Assembly (NCBI GenBank): GCA_030867875.1
Contig: JAOWCC010000655.1
Span: 11,988,269 to 12,052,268 of the forward strand
From: Actinernus sp. WN-2022
Lineage: Eukaryota > Cnidaria > Anthozoa > Actiniaria > Actinernidae
Direction: 5' to 3'
Length of the DNA: 64,000 nucleotides
Position 1 is the first letter of the stretch. The number at the start of each line of letters is the position of its first letter. Positions 39,816-53,463 of the stretch are shown piece after piece. The notes below the pieces were generated by a model. It saw only the letters and a list, made by a program, of their open reading frames with translations. It did not search any database and was not told the DNA's origin. Position numbers and translations under genes: made by a program.

Positions 39816-40520
39816 TTTTTGTAATACAACGTGATCAATTCTAAGGTATGTTTACGTAAGAATCACGTCAACAACGTTGAATTTGAAAAACTTTGAAATT
39901 AGCCGGAACCGGATGAGAAAAAAACTGGCCGGGTCGCCAGCCAATTTAGCGGAAAAAATGTTGGCTTGCCTTCTTCACTGCTCTGCGATTTGAATTCCAA
40001 AGGCCTGAAAAGAGGAGATGTTTCTATACAGGAACTTCGTGTTTATTAAAGAGAAAATACTCCTTTTACTGTGAAATCTTCATCAGCAGTTTGTACATAT
40101 CAACTTTTGTACAAATATAATGACGTCACTCTAGCTAGTAGTCTTTTGAATTACACTATTTTAATCCAATCGGCCTTTTGAAGGATATAACGTGGTTGTA
40201 CTGGAGGACAAAACAACGAGCTCGGTAGTGTTATAGCAAAGCCTGTAGATGCTATTTTCCACCTACAATCGATTGTCGATCTTCCCCAGAAAGCCTTTCC
40301 CATGGGATCACGAGCTCAGTTCATTGATATATACCAGCACGTGACTGTTTACTGCAAAAGGCCTATTACATCATCGCAACCAATATCCCATTGGCCAATC
40401 AAAACAAGCAAACAACTGAGCATGCGTGATAAGATCGTTTCTGGTTTTGTTTCAAAATGGCGAATCATCGTATTCGAAAATTACCGCTGGATGCGATGAC
40501 TACGGACACATTTATACAGA
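39816..40520. repeat. Interspersed repeat at 40190-40380 (inverted copy near 50055-50310)
   Basis: Blocks CCCATGGGATCACGAG, CAATCGATTGTC and CAGCACGTGACTGTTT occur here and, in reverse orientation, at 50055-50310. A third partial copy is at 47970-48130. The rest of the interval has no gene. Confidence 0.55.
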
Positions 40521-40537
40521 GTTAGTCTCGTTCTTAA

Positions 40538-41421
40538 AGACCCTGTGTCCGAGCCCATGGTGCTTTGCGCCAATGTTATGATTAGTTTGTTTATCAACGG
40601 CCGCATAAATTAAATTCCAGCTTTTAGGCGAACTAAAATGCTCTCGATTGTTTATAAGTTTCATAAAAGAAGTACACATAAATTTTACCGGATTAAAAAC
40701 CCAATCGAGCCCACGAATTTTCCCCGGATGCTTCGAATATGATTTTAACAGCCGACTCGGCAGGAAGCCAGTTGTTCCACAGGTACCCCAGGCTCATTAT
40801 GCGTAAAACCGTTATTTCCCGGATATTTGAAATTACAGTAAATGTATGGAGTTTTAGTTCGAACGCCCGTTTGCTCTAAAATAAAATTCAGTAAATCGTC
40901 AAAATAGTCTTACCTGTCTCTTGTGTGTTCCTTTCAGTTTCTGTGAAGTTTCAAGCCATTCCGTTCAACATTGAGTGAGTTACAGGAATTTTTCTTCCCT
41001 TAGTATAATACTGCCCGCCGGTCCCTTAGTGCAGCAAATCCCCGGGAAACTCACGTAGTAGTCCTTTTGAACCACAAGTGTTCTCTTGTAGTCCTAGAGA
41101 AAGTAAAATGTGGACTGCTGAAGGATTATTTGTCGAGTCGCTTTGCCTCGCTGTCTCGGTCCTTTCTCCGGCATTCCTCTACTCGCATTCGAAGAAATAT
41201 TCGAACTAAAGTTTCATTTAAAAAAGTATATATACAAAAGTTAAGATAAAAGAAAGTCAGTTAAGCATATATACCTATGAATAATTACACGATGGCCCAA
41301 ACTAGGGATGGATTTCGAAAGATTCGAGAGTCACATAACAACAACAACGATCTTTCTGATTTTCGTAGTCTACGAAAATGATTTGCGCGCGCAAAGCACC
41401 ATGGGCTCGGACACAGGGTCT
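40538..41421. mobile_element. MITE B, TTAA target
   Basis: Inverted ends AGACCCTGTGTCCGAGCCCA are mirrored at the right (up to CACAGGGTCT). TTAA lies at 40534-40537 and 41422-41425. TTAA duplications are typical of piggyBac- and Kolobok-type elements. No transposase inside. Confidence 0.78.
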
Positions 41422-41425
41422 TTAA

Positions 41426-41919
41426 AGTGCTTCTAACCCTTCTTGACATTTTTCTACTTATGAACCTGTGAAAGATTTTGAGTACTTCTGCGAATAAATT
41501 GTTGGTTTACTGATAATATTCTATGTTCTACGCTTGCTTGAAATGGTGAAAAACTGACCTTTCCTGACCCATGACGTCATCTCATTAATGCATTATCCTC
41601 CATGGTGCTTTTCTATGACAACAACATCGATTTATAGAAAATATACAGTTTGCGAGTTGTTAGTAAAGAAAAGTCATTTTAGACAAAATCCTAAGTATTT
41701 ATTCAAATTAATGCAAAGTCGAATTAATTAGATGACGTCATCCCGGGAAATCGACCCAGGCTTTTAGTTACGCGGTCATGGGTCAGGAAAGCTGTTTTTC
41801 ACCCTTTCAAACAAGCGTAGAATATAGAGTATTATCTGTTACCCATATTTTTTTTCGCAGAACTACTCAAAACCTTTCACAGGTTCATAAGTAGAAAAAT
41901 GTCAAGGGTTAGAGGCACT
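41426..41919. mobile_element. MITE C, TTAA target
   Basis: Inverted ends AGTGCTTCTAACCCTTCTTG and the mirror ending AGAGGCACT. TTAA lies at 41422-41425 (shared with MITE B) and 41920-41923. The arms pair for about 170 bp, including CTGACCCATGACGTC-type blocks. Confidence 0.78.
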
Positions 41920-42043
41920 TTAAGTTAAACATTCATAAATACCAGCAAGGTGGGCTATTCACAACTCTGCGTATTGTTGTAGTTTCGCATTTTGCACTTT
42001 CTCGCTTGTATTTATGAATGTTTAAATTAAGAACGAGGCTAAC

Positions 42044-44240
42044 CCTGTCATCACATTTCAGCGATAATGTTCGAATACGAAACTGGACTGTTTTCAGCTA
42101 TCATTCGAATTATTTGGCAAGTAGAATTCTTGCTTTCAACCAGTCTTGAGAGTTTGCCGTTGCAAATTACAGCGCAAGTGTAAAAAGCATACAGCACGGT
42201 TTTTCACAAGGGCTCATTTGGGTGTACTACGCATGCGCAAACCATTTGACCGCTGTGTCTACAGCATTTTAACAGCTGCTTTACCAAAAAAAAAAAGCAA
42301 AACACTGTAAATTCAAGGAATAGGACATTTTCATTATGGCGTCATTTTACTACAACTACCAGAATCCTTTTCAAATTCTCTCTTTCAAATTTAACAACTC
42401 CTTTGAGAATTCCAAGACAATGGTCCAAATCAAAGGAACAAAAGAATCCGCGGGGTTCTGGTAGTTGTAGTATGTAACGCTATCATGCAAACGTCCTGTT
42501 TCATTTCCCCAATACGTTTTTCGAGTCCGAGGATTCTCACGGTGCACATATAATTTGAGAGAAATGGAACGTAATGCGTCATTATCATGCACCATGTCCC
42601 GACCTACCCCGTGATTGAATACTGAGCAACAACGACACACACTCGAGAAATCGTGGGTAAAAAAGTATTAATATTGTCATTTACAGATAGTTACATTTCC
42701 GCCATGGAAATGACGTGTTAGTTTAGTTGAGCGCTGCTGACATAGTTACCAAACGCCATAGTTTACAGTTTGCCTTATTAGCATAATTACAAATACCCCT
42801 GATAGTTATAGCAAATTTGAAATGAAAAGATTGCAAACTCGCTTAAAAAGCTGTACACAAATGTTAAAAAAATTCAGGCGTTATGTGGTTTGATTATTTC
42901 ACTGTACATTTGCAACAGCTCCTCAATTCATGTTGATTAAAGTGCATACGAGCCCATTTTTTTTTATCATTGAAATCAATTCTGCATGAAATAAATACTT
43001 GAATAGTAAACTATTTCTTAATTTGAGTGTTGCGTCTGAGTTGAAATGACAGTAAATCCCATGTCAGTTTAACGTCACTCATTAGCATATTCGAAATATA
43101 AACCTTTATAACTCATAAATCAAGAAATATTTTACTATTTACTTGATGTAGAATAGATTTTAATGAGAAAAAAATTGGGTTCGTATACGCCTGAATGAGG
43201 ACGAGACAGGCACGTGTTAACGGAATTCCCGCTATAGGTACGGATACACGCTACATTGCACGTAGCAATTTTAGAGTTGGATACACAGAGCAATTTCGCC
43301 GTTTCCGGCAAAGTTGCATACCAAGAAATTCAAACGACAACTGAAGTCAGAGTTCGTAAGGAGAGAAATCGCTCACTCATTCTGATTGGTTAAAAATACA
43401 TAGATTAGCAGTGGTTTTAAAAATTTTAAAAATTGACAGCAATTGAGTGACGATGGTTGTTTAGTGTAGTGGTTGCGACGTTTGCCTTACGAGTAGAAGG
43501 AACGGTTCCAGTTACGGAAAATCTCTCAATTTTTTTTTACCTCACCATTTTCTTGAGGTTTTTCTTGAGAACCCTAGCTCTAGGTGGGTAAGATCTTGTT
43601 TACTGACCGGTTAGGTTTTTTTATGGTTCAGTATAGGGTTTTAGTTAGTTTATAGTCATTTCATGAATTAATTAAGCGAGCGATTCCTCTCCTTTGGAGC
43701 TCGTAACTAGGACATGGCGGCCATGTTGGTGGAAATAACAAAAGAAGCTAATGAGGAATCTTTTGATGACGTCAACCAACATGACAGCGAAAAGTCACAG
43801 GCAAACGAAGATTCACAGTATTGGCTTACTATACAAAACACGCTAACCTTTAGAACGAGCAGTACAAAAAGAATAGAGCTACAGTATAATGGTGCAATCA
43901 GAATAAAAGTCTCGAGCGGTACTGTATTATTCGAATTATGAGGCATAAATCCATTGCATAAATAGCGTCCTGTATTGTCCTCATGTAATACTAGTGTGCA
44001 CGTTGCCACGTAAAGCATTTTCACACGAATGCGAGACTGAAGGGTGATTTTCTCGCGCATGTTCCCGGCCCGGCCCTGGGCTTGGCAGGTACTAGACTAT
44101 GTTTACCAAATATGATGCTAGAGATTGGCTCAAGCCTACTGAACCGAGAGGAGAAATGGACTACTTCCGTCATAGATGGATTACAGACAAGTTTGTTTGC
44201 AAGGAAAAAAGTTTGAATATCTTGAATACAAAGATCTAAG
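42044..44240. other. No gene; small fold-back at 42344-42479
   Basis: TACAACTACCAGAATCC near 42351 is mirrored by GGTTCTGGTAGTTGTA near 42455. No protein recognised elsewhere. A short frame at 43714-43941 overlaps a dispersed repeat (ATGGCGGC... with AAGAAGCTAA) and is not supported as a gene. Confidence 0.45.
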
Positions 44241-44490
44241 CTATTCAGTGGACTGCCTAAACGCAGGATTCATCGTAATGTAGAGTTGCAAATCGTCTGC
44301 ATAAAGCATACAATCGAGGCCATGTGACTTAATAATGTCTCGTAAGGGGGCAAAATACAATATGAATAGCAATGGGCCCAATACCGAGCTGTAAGGGACA
44401 CCAGATGTAATTGGTTGGAACTTGGACTTGACCGAAAATCCGTGATGTATTTGTTTATAACAGAACATACCACTCCATGATCCATGACCA
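44241..44490 (-). pseudogene. LINE reverse-transcriptase fragment
   Basis: Minus-strand codons give a GVPYSSVLGPLLFILYF stretch followed by GLDCMLYADDLQLYI. This is the palm region of CR1/L2-type reverse transcriptases with the catalytic YADD. Only about 75 residues are intact, and the frame shifts upstream near 44440, so it is a dead fragment. Confidence 0.8.
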
Positions 44491-44813
44491 CTCTATAGGT
44501 AAGATAAGTTTTTGTATTCTTCTCAAATCATTATTAATGCTGTTGGCTATTTATTGGGTATTAATGTTCAAATTTCGTGCATTGTACAAAATCCAAGCAT
44601 GTGATTGGCTAATGAGCGTGCATTATTGGTGACCACAGCACTCGACCCAGACCCTCTCTTACCTATAGGGAAAGGGAGACCTAGTCCTTCGCTTAGTTAC
44701 GTGTTTGGACGGCTTGGAAAACCTCATCGCATATTAAACAGTGAAAATGCAGACAATTACTAGAAAGGTAACGGCAGGATTGAACTCTGTTGCCTGTGTG
44801 ACAGAAGATATAT

Positions 44814-45715
44814 ATTTTGAGGCGAACATTTGCATAATCTCGTTGGAAACGGCTGATTTGCGAGTGCTGGAACTGGAAGTACAACTTTACAAGTCAACAT
44901 GTGTCCGAGTGAACAAAGGTTTCTACAGCACTCTAGTAGTCTTACTTAAGAAATGGATTGTATTTCCGAGACCTTACTCTGTCAATAAGAGGAGAAAATT
45001 AAGCGAGAATTCAGTGGATGGTTCGAAAACCCAGGATATTTGATTTGGAAAATGTTTGCATCGGAGCCGAGCACATGGCCGGAGGCCGGTTTCGAGTCAA
45101 GATTTCAATTCACTGCCCCACTGGAATCTGCAGGTTAGTTATTTTCGAATGAAAGAAACTACTAAAGAAAGCAGACTATCTAGGAGTTAAGCCGGCTAAA
45201 TAATTGATATTTGAATACATGGCTCCAAGAGAAACGTTTTCGAGTTAAATGTACAATCATACTATTCGCCTCGCATTATGTTTTCAGGCAAACATTTGCA
45301 TAATCGTTCGTTAGAAATGCCTGATTTGCAAGCGCTGGAAGTACAACAACTAACTAGTCAACATATGTCTGAGTAAACAAAAGTTTCTTCAACACTCTAG
45401 CAGTCCAAACTGAAGAAATGGATTTTATTTCCGGCGAGACCTTACTCTGTCAATAAGAGGAGACAATGAAGCGACAATTCAGTGGAAGGTTCAAAAACCT
45501 AGGATATTTTTATTTGGAAAATGTTTGCATCAGAGCCGAGCACATGCATGGAGGCCGGTTTCAAGATTTCAATTCACTGGAATCTGCAGGTTAGTTATTT
45601 TCGAATGAAAGAAACTATTAAAGAAAGTAGACTATCTAGGAGTTAAGCCGGCTAAATACTCGATATTTTAATACATGGCTCCAAGAGAAACGTTTTCGAG
45701 TTAAATGTACAAACA
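44814..45715 (+). repeat. Tandem duplication of about 460 bp
   Basis: Unit 1 (about 44814-45250) and unit 2 (about 45282-45715) share ACATTTGCATAATC, AACATGTGTC/AACATATGTC, ATCTGCAGGTTAGTTATTTT and AGGAGTTAAGCCGGCTAAAT blocks in the same order. The copies differ by scattered substitutions and small gaps. The 100-codon frame in unit 1 is not kept in unit 2. Confidence 0.72.
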
Positions 45716-45946
45716 TGTACTCGCAAGGCGTCAACTAAACTGACCGAACGCCAAAGTAAATTATTCTTTGCAAAGTTATCTACTTCTGTTTTTATTCATT
45801 GTCTATTGAAATGACTTTTCTTTGTGGAGATATTTACCGTAAAATGATTTAATTCATGCGAAATATTTGACTTCTTTATGAAATTGTTATTGACAACTGA
45901 TTTCAATTGAAATTCACGGCTGACAGTGCACTCAGTTTGAATATTA

Positions 45947-46138
45947 AAAGGGTTAGAGACTTTATGTTTGTGCTTTATCGGCAAAATACAGTCACTTGCT
46001 GACTGTACGATGAACTCAAAATTCCTTCATACTGCATTCGGCCTTCGGCCTCATGCAGTATTCATTATTTTTCGTTCATCGTACAGTCAGCGCGTGCCTG
46101 TATTTGTCGATAAAGAACTCACAAGCAGTCTCTAACCT
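45947..46138. repeat. Short fold-back MITE
   Basis: AGGGTTAGAGACTTTATG near 45949 is mirrored near 46136. An inner pair, GACTGTACGATGAAC and GTTCATCGTACAGTC, makes a strong hairpin around GCATTCGGCCTTCGGCC. No coding capacity. Confidence 0.55.
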
Positions 46139-48649
46139 TACATATTCAATATAAATATAATACTAAAAAAGATTGTTATTACTCGGACCAGGCCTTCGGC
46201 TGGCTCGAGTCAGAAATCGCAAGTGTTTATTTTATTTTTAATTTGTGTCGAGATTTTGCGCCGTCAACCAATCATATTGCACCTTCTTTGAAGTTCTTTT
46301 CGCCACCGTACCAATAAGATTGCACTGTTCTGGTCACGTGAACAATGGACAACACAGTGCTTGTTTTTCAAGATGGCGATATGAGCAGAGTTTTGACTTA
46401 GCAAAACCTTTAATCTTCGGCTGTATTCGCAGGCTAGCTATTATTTTGAGTAACCCAAAGGTTTCTTCAGGTAAAATGCGAAGATTTTGTGTTATTTCTA
46501 AAGCTGAGAGGAGTTTCGCGGGTTTTGGACGGGAATTTATCACATAACCAGATCCACTCAAGGATCCACTCGTCAGACAGTCTGATACCGTGATAGATGG
46601 CTAGGATGTGATCAAAACACTAATAGGACTAAGAGTGAGACAACAGTTTGTAAATGTAAGTAGCTAAACTGAACATGATAACTTTTATACCAATTGACTG
46701 TGGTTGTGTTGTTATTTATTGTTATTAACCTCTCGGAAAGTATAGTAGAAATGACCCGATTTCTCAGTTCTCGATCTGACAGGGTCCTTTTAAAATATTA
46801 TATGCACATGTTTTTATAAATTCGGGAACGAAAATCTAGCAGGATATGGCGTGAACTCTACCCTGGGTACCAGAGTTTCTCACTTCGCAAAACGAAGCTT
46901 TTCCACCGAGGAGCGAAGCGACGCTTGCTCCTCGACACTTTGTCCCCGCTTCGCGTCACGCAATTTTTTGTTTGCCGACGATTGATACGAACGGGCTTCA
47001 AACTCCGGCTTTGTCTTCTTCTTACTTTTCTGAACTGCACAGAAGACCTTGAAATTACCGTTCAAGGCCATCCGTTAGGCCATCCCTATTTTTTTTTTCG
47101 TTTCTCATCGTCCGACCGACCCATTTTTGTGGCTTTTTCTAAAAAAAAAAAAAATTGGAGGGACGGGTAGGGGTGGAGAAACCCTAGAGAAAAGAAGACA
47201 CTGCCTTTATTTGTAATTCCATGTTTGTAGCGTATACGGATGACGACATCGATGGTTTCGTCGTCCATGTTGGTTTGTAATCTCGCCTGTGCAACCGCGC
47301 CTTATTAGTTCCAGTCTCTTCGCGCATTTTTCATTATTATTATTTTTTTCTCACCCGACCAAATTTTTGAAAACCCCACGGATGAAAAAAGAAATTGGGA
47401 TGGCCTTAACAATAGGAAATGGACAATCTGAAATCTACAATGAACCTAAAATGTTTACCGTCTCGTTTTTCTCGGCCAATGGAAATCGAGATACCGTGGC
47501 GCTGTAATCGTTTCGGCAGCAGAGGTTTTCGGCGGCAGGAAAGGAGTCGGGTGCAACTTCTCGAAACGAGCGATAGTATTGGCCTACCCAACAATAGAAA
47601 ACAGCCTAGCGTTACCCTCTTTAAATAGTTATTTTCCAAGTGGTGTACATGCATGACATCACTACACAATATTGTATTAAACATCAGGGACTAGTCAAAA
47701 ACTAGCAGGGGAGATGCAGGGGCGTGGGGTCTTGCCAGTCAGCAAAAAAAAGCCTCACAAAGCTAAATTATAGAGTTTTCAAAAAAATGACATTCCTTTA
47801 GTTTTAAAGACATGAACCTAAAACTTGGGCTTTTTACTAATTTTGGCTTGCTCTTTCCATTTCTGGCATTCATGTTCTAGCGCCATTTTGTTTGATTGAC
47901 AGGCTGAAAAGGTCACGTGACCAGGTCCTGCAAAGGGCCTATTATCAGTAAAACTTTGTTATTAGAAGCTCCCATAAGGGACCATGACCACTTTTGAGGG
48001 TTGAGAATTGGAAGGTGGAAAATAGCATTTACAAACAGGTTTTGTTAATAACACTACCGATCTCATACAAGTGCCGTTAAATATACGAATTAAGATTTGT
48101 TTGCCATCTAGTACAACCGTGTGATTGCATTCCTGTAAAAGGTCCATTCCATTATATGTAAATTATCATGAGCATGAGTAGTGAATCAATTATCCGGTTC
48201 CCCTAGCACAAACCATGTGTGGCACAAAAATATGCTAGAACTCCTTGTATTATAAATTAACCTATTTCTAGGTGGCCCGAGTTAAGGCCACTCAGGGCCT
48301 CTTGTTGTGGAAGGTCATGATTCGTTTCATATTCATTGTTGGCTTTTGAACCCTTCAACAATACTTCCTGCTGTAAAATTTTAATACGAGTGTTTTATTT
48401 TTTAGCATATCCTAACGGTTTAAGCTATTCAACAATCATTTACCTAAAAGTTATCCAAAGTTATCCATCTTTTGTGCTTTTTCTTGGGTCTTAGATTGTG
48501 CTCATTTTGTTGGCAACAACGCGCGACATTGTTTACAAAATTTGCGCGAAACATGGGAACATTCAAACGCCCACTTCACTAAATACTCATTTCCATTTCC
48601 GGAGCCGCCAAAACTTTGGATCTGTGAAGTTCCAAGTTTCCTAACCCTT
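46139..48649. repeat. No gene; MITE at 47068-47407
   Basis: AGGCCATCCCTATTTTTT near 47069 is mirrored by AAATTGGGATGGCCTT near 47405, with a second inner pair around TCCGACCGACCC and CACCCGACC. The rest has short frames only, in GC-richer patches at 46860-47060 that I cannot assign. Confidence 0.5.
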
Positions 48650-48960
48650 TCAAGCACCTGGTAGTGATGACGTAACAATGACGTCATCGGTCACATGATT
48701 TTAAGTGCATGCCCATATCTCCCTCATTTCTAATGCCAGCCGGCGGCTCAAACCTGGACAGACATGGTAGTGGGTCCCTATCAATCACTTTGAGGCGATG
48801 ACATCTTCTGTCATGTGATATTGAGTTCATGCCCATATCTCCCTCATTTCTAATGACACCTAGCTAAAACCTGGACAGACATGGTAGTGGGTCTCTATCA
48901 AGCACCTAATGGCGATGACGTACCGATGACGTCATCGGTCACATGATTTTGTGTATGCCA
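48650..48960 (+). repeat. Tandem repeat of about 120 bp, 2.5 copies, with TGACGTCA sites
   Basis: TGCCCATATCTCCCTCATTT and ACCTGGACAGACATGGTAGT recur in order with a period near 120 bp. The outer parts carry ATGACGTCATCGGTCACATG. The TGACGTCA palindrome is the consensus CREB/ATF site, but a role is not shown. Confidence 0.75.
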
Positions 48961-51900
48961 AAATAGCTCACTGACCATCCACGAGTTGCCCTTAGCGGCC
49001 CCGTGTTTCATCAGGGGACTCCCAAACACCTCGAAAGCCTTGTGCTTTCATTTTTCTCGGTGTTTTGATCCCCTGATAAGACTCAAGACTTAGTATTTCA
49101 AATAGTTCTTCGAAGTCCGAAGATTGAAACAAATGTCATAATTACTGGGAAACTAACATGTCAACAGTAAAGAAGTGAAGTGACTTGGAAAGAAAAAAAC
49201 CTGCCTCAAACGGGATTCCAACCAACTTTCTCAGGACCCATAGATTTCTAGCACTCCCTTACCAACTTGTTGTTAAACTGTCCGGTCCCAAAATGAATAA
49301 TAATCCATGTGGGATAACTATACATCATTGTTCAACAATACTCTTAATTACAAAGTACAGAAACAAGGCTACGCCTTCGGCATTTGAAATTTCACGCGGA
49401 TTTTGAAACCCACATCGAATCGGACGACTCGTATATGAAATAATTTACTTCAAATATAACATGGTGTTTATAAAGGTCTATATCTACCAGCAAGTTTTGT
49501 ATAAGAAACGATACCTCCTTTGACGTCACGTCGTTATCATACTAAGATTCCTTTTTCAAAATAAGCCGGTCATCGGAGCTACTGAGCAGGAACACAACTT
49601 TATCCGAGGTGTTCGGTTCAATGTTACTGTAATCGCTATAGGAAAAAACAATATTTGATGGATCTGGTACTAAACAATAAAATAAGGAGAAATATTTGGC
49701 AACCGTATACCTTAAGACAAAAAGATTAGGGAATGGAGCTCAGTAAATAACACATCGAACTGAGAAAAATGATATATGCACAAACTATAAAGAATGGTTA
49801 CAAGTTAATACATAAAATTCTGAGAGAAAAACTAAGTCAAAGAAGAGGTACACAAGATGTAACATCAATCAAAAGTTTATTGCTCTTCGTTATTTCAAAT
49901 GTATTTTAACAAGCTACACCTTTGAGGTGACTATCAACTATGTGACTGTCTTGATAGTTTTACAAATTAAAACTGAACAAAAACTTCATCATTATTTTAC
50001 AAAACTACTTCTTCAACTACTTTTAAGAAATTATGTATTATAGCTCGTACAATAGGCATTTTGCAGGAAACAGTCACGTGCTGATATATCACTTCAATAA
50101 CGAATGAATTGAACTCGTGATCCCATGGGAAGGCTTTACTGGATGGCAAACAATCTTCAGAAACGTCGTGTTAGAAAGATTGACAATCGATTGGAGGTGG
50201 GAAATAGCATTTACAAACAGGTTTTGCTAATAACACAACCGATCTCGTAAAAGTGCCTTTGAATAAATGAAGTCAGATACTTTGTTGCCACTCAGTCAAT
50301 CACGTGATTGATTCCTGCAAAGGTTGCATTGTTCTGAGTAGTCAGCTGTTATGAGGACTTGTAATAAATGGCAAATACGTCTCACAATAATCTAAAATCT
50401 CATAAGAACTAGATACTTACTATGCCATCTACAATCTCTCAGTTCTCTAATAAAATGTAACTTAATACTACGCGGTATCATACACTGTTTTCAAAAAGGT
50501 TGTTACGGATAAATGAGAAAGGACTTTCCCAGACACAAATGGCTTGTGGTTGTTGCTGTCTGGTGAAATCATCTTTTTGTTTTGTTCAAAAGCTTTAAGA
50601 GGAATATTAATGTTCCTTTAAATCGATTTTCGAAATACATCGTAGTTTAGCCGTTCCGTATTCAAAACTGCAGCTATAATCACAATCCTTTGTCACTTGT
50701 CCATGACAACGTTTTCGTAATAGGTATACTGTATACAAATCAGGGCCAGTCAAAAACCTCGGAGCTCCAATTTAACCTGGAGAAAAATTAACCATTAAAA
50801 TTAATTCATTCCATAAATGGCGTCCAATTTACATAGGTATTGTCCTGGAGACATCAGCCTCGTGTTCACGTTGCCACGCAAAAGTGTTTCACATGAATGT
50901 GAGGCTAAAGATTCCTAAACAATGGTTATTCAAATAGGACGCCATTAATGTGATGGATCTATTCGGGTTAGTCATACAGTGTATATATTTTTAATAGCCA
51001 ACTGTGAGATATACATGTAATTGTCCAATAATCCTTAGTAACAAGATATAGTCGTACGGGGCTTTCTCTGGATGTGGAATTATTTTTGGTCATCAAATTT
51101 TACTAACCACTCCAGGTTACCTAAAGGAATTTTTAGAAACCAAACATTCAAAACTAGTTAAATTCGAGTTCTGAAACCTTTGTACAAATCATCTATTCTG
51201 GGCACGCCGGGCACAAATGATCGTAAAAAGGGCGGGTTTTATATATATTTAAAAGTTTTCGACATAGAAGAATGAATTTTGGTAGGTGTATAAAGGAGTG
51301 TAAACAAAGCATAGGCTGATAAGTTAAGCTAATATAGCAATCATTATAACGTCACAATGACGTCATATATCCTTTTCTAATAGGTTTCTTATAAATTTTT
51401 ATTACCTCTAAAAACGTTTTATTATATCTTTTTAAAATCTCTTGTTCATGAGAATGAAATAATCGAAAACCCGGTATCGATCGGTTGAAGTAAACGAAAG
51501 TTATTAAAGTTTGAACTTTGGTAATTTTCCCGGGAAATAAATAGCATAAAACTATTTATGAAAATGTTCGAAATACTAGTGCATCATATTTTGCACAATA
51601 ATAGAGCTCTTTAGTAGTAACAACGTGTTCTTTTTAGAATTTTGATTTTTTGAGTATAACAGCTTAGAATTGAAGCCCCATTTTTTGTATACGTCATTAT
51701 GACGTCATAAATATATTTCTGTACCCTCAGAAAATAGCCAGTTCAATATTTTTGGAATTTTATCAATGAAATGCATTTGGCTAACACTCACAAGTCATAG
51801 TATTCTCTTTAATAATATTTTTATAGTTGGCAATCTGATTTAAGCTTGAAGTATGACGTCACTAATAATGACGTCATAAAAACAGTAAATCGTCCATAAC

Positions 51901-53002
51901 TTTGAATATGTTTATCGTAGAAAGTTCAAATTTTCGGCAAATGAATATATTTCATAAAAGCTTTCTGATGACGTAATATTTTTGAAACGTGTTTTAAAGG
52001 TTAATTTTCACCAAAAAAGGAGGCATCCCTTATGACGTCACAACAACGTCACAATACAGAAACAATTGTCCCGAAAAATGTAGTGTTACTTTGTTACCAA
52101 CCTGCCAACATTTCGTCAAATTTAGAGTAGAAGTAAGGAAATGGCGTTACTTTTACGTTTTATGTTACACTCAACCCCGCCGTTTTTACGGTTATTCGTG
52201 CCCGGCGTGGGGCTTGAAAGAGCTGAGAGATTCTACAACATGCCAACCTAGTTGTACTGCAGAACAGATGCTATCTGTCAGTCAAACACTCAAACAAACT
52301 ATTAAAGAACTAAAAATAAAACTGCTGTAAAAAGATAATTTCAGAGCAATTCTGTCGTGCCCCTGTCAAACACTATAGCTGTTCCCAAAAAGAACTGGAA
52401 TTGCTCTATTAGTCATGATACCAAAGTCAACAAAATAAACCAATTAGAACATACACGGACAGATCCAGTATGCTTGTGTTCTAAACACTAATTCTCTGTC
52501 ACAACAAACCCTAACACTAACCTGTTCTCTATCGGTGTATTTTAGTATGATACCAACTTATTGTCCAGAATATCGTTATCAGTCTCCTTTGTTTCTTAAC
52601 TGTATATTTACTTGACCATTTCATCACTTATAGATTCTAACTAGCTCTATGTTTCACCTGTAAAATCCGTTGTATACACATGGTGCAATGGACCTCTCTG
52701 AGCGACTACTGCCTCTCTTAAAGAACCACTGTCAATCGTATTGAATCTTTAAAATAAAACCGACTAGAAAAATAACACCCTGAGAAAGATTAAACACATA
52801 TCATGTGAATGTCCTGATATGCTTTACAAACTTCTTCGATAGAGAACGGCAAAGATTAAAATGGATTACAAATGCTAATGTTTGGAAACTTGTTTCGGTT
52901 ACGGAGTAGTCATCCACGGCGAATCTTTGCTATCCTTCCTGAAAATAGTCTCAGATTTTCTCCAGTATACCTGGAAAGCATACTCTGCAAATTTGAGTAG
53001 TA
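48961..53002. other. About 4 kb without genes; TGACGTCA-rich at 51340-52060
   Basis: AT-rich with short frames only. TGACGTCAT occurs many times between 51340 and 52060. A repeat at 50055-50310 is the inverted partner of 40190-40380. The frame at 52091-52330 has no recognisable domain. Confidence 0.45.
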
Positions 53003-53463
53003 AGGGAGCGGTCATTAATTACTGGGGGGGGGGGGGGAGGGTCGGTAAAATATCTCAATCGAGGACCCAAAAATGTTGGCCCTCGCCTAAACACCAGCCC
53101 GAAAAATCTTGGCCCTCCCCAAAACATAAAAAAAACACGTCTTTTTTTAACAAAAGAGCCGGAAAGCATTTCTTTTGTTTTACTCCTGAAAACCTCGTTA
53201 TCAAGCAGAATGTTTGAGGTCTCGAACGTTGCCCATTAGCAGCATCCAGCACGCGCTGATTGCTGGTTAAGGGACATTTCCAAGATGGAGCTGAATGGTC
53301 GATTGAAGTAGCCTAAAAATATAAAAGTTTCATTGTTAAAACATACAGGCGCCCAAAAATTTGTGACCCTCCACAAATCGAAGCCCAAAAAATCTTAGCC
53401 CTCCCCATAAATTTACCGGCCCTCGCGCCCGCCCCCCCCCACAGTAATTAATGACCGCTCCCT
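53003..53463. repeat. MITE of about 460 bp
   Basis: AGGGAGCGGTCATTAATTAC at the left is mirrored at the right (GTAATTAATGACCGCTCCCT). G and C runs follow the arms. Inner repeats of CCCAAAAAATGTTGGCCCTC type occur several times. Frames here are low-complexity. Confidence 0.7.

Larger units (their letters stand above)
40521..42043. mobile_element. MITE A, interrupted in its left arm by two other MITEs
   Basis: The left arm GTTAGTCTCGTTCTTAA (40521-40537) continues at 41924 with GTTAAACATTCATAAATAC. Together they mirror the right arm, which reads GTATTTATGAATGTTTAAAT then TAAGAACGAGGCTAAC up to 42043. MITEs B and C fill the gap and are bounded by TTAA. Confidence 0.72.

Noticed and set aside
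46860..47170. Overlapping frames in a GC-richer patch as a gene
   Set aside because: Frames are short and on both strands, without domain, splice logic or clear start.
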